Shown: one piece after another, positions 31,341 through 34,092 of the stretch | Numbering within the stretch: position 1 is the first letter of the stretch | Layout of the letters: every line of letters begins with the position of its first letter | DNA from: Prorocentrum cordatum | Taxonomy: Eukaryota > Sar > Dinophyceae > Prorocentrales > Prorocentraceae | Direction: 5' to 3' | DNA: 34,092 nt | NCBI GenBank assembly: GCA_963575745.1 | Contig: CAUYUJ010010480.1 | Span: 396,230 to 430,321, forward strand | Made by a program: the position numbers and the translations under genes | The notes under the pieces: model-generated | What the model saw: only the letters and a program-made list of their open reading frames with translations | Databases searched by the model: none | Told to the model about the DNA's origin: nothing

Positions 31341-31615
31341 TTGCGCGCCTGGGTGTGCCCCCCCCCCCCCCCCCGCGACCCGCTAGAACCGGAAACCGAG
31401 GGGGACTTTGCCTCGGCTCGCTCGTGCGCGTCGCAGGTGGGCGCGCGCATCGCCGCGCGCCCGAGGGCGAGACGCGTTGCGCGCCTGGGTGTGGCTCCCC
31501 CCCCCCCCCGCGACCCGCTAAAACCGGAAACCAAGGGGGACTCTGCCTCGGCTCGCTCGTGCGCGTCGCAGGCGGGCGCGCGCATCGCCCGCGCGCCCGA
31601 GGGCGGAGACGCGTC
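31341..31615. repeat. 136-bp direct repeat, two copies
   Basis: TTGCGCGCCTGGGTGTG, a C-run, CGCGACCCGCTA, ACCGGAAACC, GCCTCGGCTCGCTCGTGCGC and GTCGCAGG occur at 31341 and 31477 in the same order with few differences. Confidence 0.9.
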
Positions 31616-31829
31616 AGGCTCGTCGTGCCGTGGCAGCGACGGCGATGGTTTCTCACACTGCGTTTGTCGTAGAGCCTTCGGCGATCGCGGCCCTCCGATG
31701 GCGCGGACCGCCCCATGTACTCCTCCTCTTCCTCCTCCGCCTCCTCCTCCATTCCTTTTCCCGATTAATAACCTCTCCCTGTTGCACCCTGAGGCCAGTT
31801 TGTGGGGCGGGCCGGTCATTTCGCCTGAG

Positions 31830-32210
31830 ACGTCTTCACCATGTGTGATTCTGCAGCTTAAGCAGTGGCAACAGTTTCACAGATGGAGGGCGGATGGTTT
31901 TCAAAATGTGGCTCTCGCCTCAGCGCGGCGCACATTCGTTCCAACAATTAACAAGAGCTTCACGGATTGAGGGCGGGTGTTTTTCAAAATGTGGTTTTCG
32001 TCTCAGCGCGGCGCACATTCGTTGTAAACGAATTGCAAGAGCTTCGCGGATTGAGGGCGGGTGGTTTTCAAAATGTGGTTCTCGCCTCAGCGCGGTGCGC
32101 ATTTGTTGTAACAGAATTTCATGAATTTCACGTATTGAGGGCGAGCCGCTTACAACATGTGATTCTCATTTGAACGCCGCGCACATTCTTTTCAAAAGCT
32201 TGTAAAAGTT
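31830..32210. repeat. 84-bp tandem repeat, about 4.5 copies
   Basis: GAGGGCGG(A/G)TG, TTTTCAAAATGTGG, CTCAGCGCGGCGCACATTCG and GAGCTTC.CGGATT recur. GAGGGCG falls at 31886, 31969, 32053 and 32137, spacing 83-84 bp. The last copy is the most diverged. The + frame 31894-32124 stays open as 28-residue repeats, but no start context or family supports a protein. Confidence 0.9.
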
Positions 32211-32535
32211 TCACGGGTTCCCATCATCAACGTACCAGAAATGGTCTTTGGGAAGGATTCAGGATTGTGCGGGTGCAACAGTTACGTTGGTTCTCTGTGT
32301 TGAAGTCCTATGAATGGCGTTCTGGCACGATTCAGGACCGTCAAGAAGCAACAGCAAGGCTGATCCGTGGCGTTGGAATCCCGGGAACAATATTTTGGCA
32401 TGCTCCAGAGTCTTCAAACGGGTGTCTTCCAACGAGGCAGTTCCATCAATGGAGATGAGCCGCTGTAGGGGCCCATGAAGAGGGAGCTTGGCGGGAGGGT
32501 TCACTCCAACATCGTTGATGACTCTTGGGCTTACA
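32211..32535. other. No recognisable gene
   Basis: Unique-looking sequence between the 84-bp repeat and a CTC tract; frames on both strands show no motif. Confidence 0.45.
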
Positions 32536-32540
32536 CTGGT

Positions 32541-32604
32541 CCTCCTCCTCCTCCTCCTCCTCCTCCTCCTCCTCCTCCTCCTCCTCCTCCTCCTCCTCCT
32601 CCTC
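32541..32604. repeat. (TCC)n microsatellite
   Basis: About 21 uninterrupted TCC triplets. Confidence 0.97.
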
Positions 32605-32763
32605 CCTCTCATCCTCGACATCTGGCGCATCGATCTTCTCGAGCCGCTGGGTGTCTGGGTATCCCCCTCCCTGCGGCAGGTTCGCGCCGTGGCGGCGCGG
32701 CGGCCGCCCCAGCGGGGGCGTTCCAGGCTGAGCGCCGGCGGCGGCCCGGCACCGCCCGGGTCT

Positions 32764-33160
32764 TCAGGCAGTGACGGAGCGTCCCGGCGTGCTTAGAGGC
32801 CCACCAAACAATGTTCTGAGAGTCTCTTGTGATTTCTACGAAACGCTAGAACGTTTCTGGCGGGGGGGGGCCTCGTTCTAGTGCATCGGGTTCATGCTGG
32901 AAGAACTTTTTTGGGGTTCTTTGAGTATTTTGGGGTTAAGAGCATGCAGGAGCGAAAAGAACCCACAGACACAATGAATCGTCGATTCCCCCAAAAAATA
33001 TTGGAAACTATGGGAAGTGGGGGGGGAAGACAAACCCATACAATACGGGAAACTATGGGGAATCTTGTTATTTGCGTAAATTGATTTGTGTGTCCCAGGG
33101 CCCTTTCAAACATGTCGTGGTAGGCCTCTAGGAATGCCGGGACGGTCGGTCCCTGCTCAA
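32764..33160. mobile_element. MITE-like element, family M2, copy b (long)
   Basis: Left end GAGCGTCCCGGCGTGCTTAG, CCCACCAAACAATGTTC. Right end as reverse complement GACCGTCCCGGCATTCCTAG, GCCTACCACGACATGTT. It is about 165 bp longer than copy a because it holds a segment (32950-33110) also present inside the M1 element at 33250-33768. Confidence 0.82.
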
Positions 33161-33249
33161 GATTTGCAGCAGCACGCGCGCGAGCCCGAGCGGCCGAGTC
33201 GGGCGCTCTGGGGGCCTCTGCCGAAGCATCCAGCATTGCCTAGACTTGA

Positions 33250-33768
33250 GTCGGGCGTGTCCCTCTACAGGAGGAATCTCAGGAGGGGAAAAACATAGAC
33301 ACAATCAATCGTCGATCCCCAAAACAATTTGGGATTCGGGAAAATATGAGAAGTGGGGGCGAAGACGAAAACCAAGAACAGATTGCAAAATGTTGGGAAT
33401 CCTGGGACTCGTGTGTATTTGTTTGTGTGTTCCTGGGCCCCTTTAATTCGTGTGGTTCGTTGTCCCTGGGCCCCTTTATAGTCAGACTGTGTGCTTCATG
33501 TTTTCCTGCAACTCGCTGTGTCGTTCTCGTTTGATACATTCGCATATCTGAAATGTAGGAAACGGTGTTTCGTGATTTCCTACGTTCTGTTTTGCGTGAG
33601 CTTGGTGTCGCAAAAACACCATTCCCAACCGCACCGTTAACCAAGCACGCCGTCAGCTCGGCCTTGAAGTCAGGGGACGACATTTCGATTAGTTTTTGAC
33701 CATGATGGGGCATTTTCTGCTTTTTGATTTTTCGCCCAAAATTCGCCTGCAGGGGGGACATGCCCGAC
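33250..33768. mobile_element. MITE-like element, family M1, copy d (long)
   Basis: Left end GTCGGGCGTGTCCCTCTACA, right end as reverse complement GTCGGGCATGTCCCCCTGCA, the best-preserved ends of the family. At 519 bp it is more than three times the length of other copies. The extra part includes 33285-33440, related to 32950-33110. No transposase frame seen. Confidence 0.84.
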
Positions 33769-33925
33769 CTAAGCCGAAACGTCAGTTGCCCGAGGGCCGC
33801 GCGCATCCCTTCGCTGGGCCCCGCACCCCCTTGTGACGCGCTGCCCCTGACGACTGCGCGGACCTCTGGAGGTAGGTGCTCCTACTCGCAGGGGCTGTCG
33901 CAATGTCGCCGACCCCCACAAGAGG

Positions 33926-34092
33926 TATGATGTTCCAACCTATTGTAGCCTTGATCACCAGAAATAATTTCGAGCACCAAGAAAGTACCGATGCTTGAAG
34001 GTTTTCACGCGTGAGGCCCTGGGAGGCGATACGCGTTCGACACTGTTTCGATACCTTTTATTTCTGGGCGCTCGAAATTATTTCTGGGAGGC
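33926..34092. mobile_element. MITE-like element, family M4, copy b (runs to the window end)
   Basis: TATGATGTTCCAACC, ACCAGAAATAATTTCGAGCA on the left and CCAGAAATAATTTCGAGCGC as reverse complement of the right. Same order as 24561-24743. The right end may extend past the window. Confidence 0.8.

Noticed and set aside
29653-34092. Next TOP2 exon (QVSFVNSIAT region)
   Set aside because: No segment with this motif was seen in the last 4.4 kb.

Overview
The window reads as nuclear DNA of a dinoflagellate-like protist. It is GC-rich, has very few coding bases, is full of triplet microsatellites, satellites and small inverted-repeat elements, and contains a broken non-LTR retrotransposon. It also holds a gene cut into tiny exons whose introns start with GC or GA as well as GT and always end in AG followed by G. 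That intron grammar is known from dinoflagellates; the genus cannot be fixed from this sequence.

The main gene is an internal part of DNA topoisomerase II (TOP2) on the + strand. Seven micro-exons of 36-74 nt (6309-6377, 21229-21267, 23673-23746, 24108-24143, 26878-26947, 27581-27623, 29604-29652) join in one frame. They give about 126 codons covering the late ATPase and early transducer region of eukaryotic TOP2. These 380 coding bases are spread over 23.3 kb. The earlier exons (GHKL ATPase core) and later exons (rest of transducer, TOPRIM, cleavage core) were not found here. The gene therefore continues to the right of the window, and its 5' part is either left of the window or was missed.

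Layout. 1-2313: simple and degenerate repeats, then a 528-597 nt open frame for an unknown protein with two likely membrane segments. 2314-6308: CTC microsatellites, small inverted-repeat elements and a 90-bp satellite. 6378-21228: one 14.85-kb TOP2 intron holding a decayed LINE (6656-10397) with frameshifted ORF1, endonuclease and reverse-transcriptase remnants; TTGC and GCC repeats; a five-unit higher-order satellite (about 11380-17720) with inserted GTC arrays; a 16-bp and a 12-bp degenerate repeat; and a large palindrome. 21268-29603: the remaining exons separated by introns of 0.36-2.7 kb filled with TCC/GGA tracts and small terminal-inverted-repeat (TIR) elements. 29653-34092: the next TOP2 intron or 3' flank, with more TIR elements and three tandem arrays.

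At least seven families of short inverted-repeat elements recur, most of them in two or more copies, so much of the intron mass is explained by MITE-like insertions plus microsatellite growth. All calls come from reading the sequence; no database search was run.
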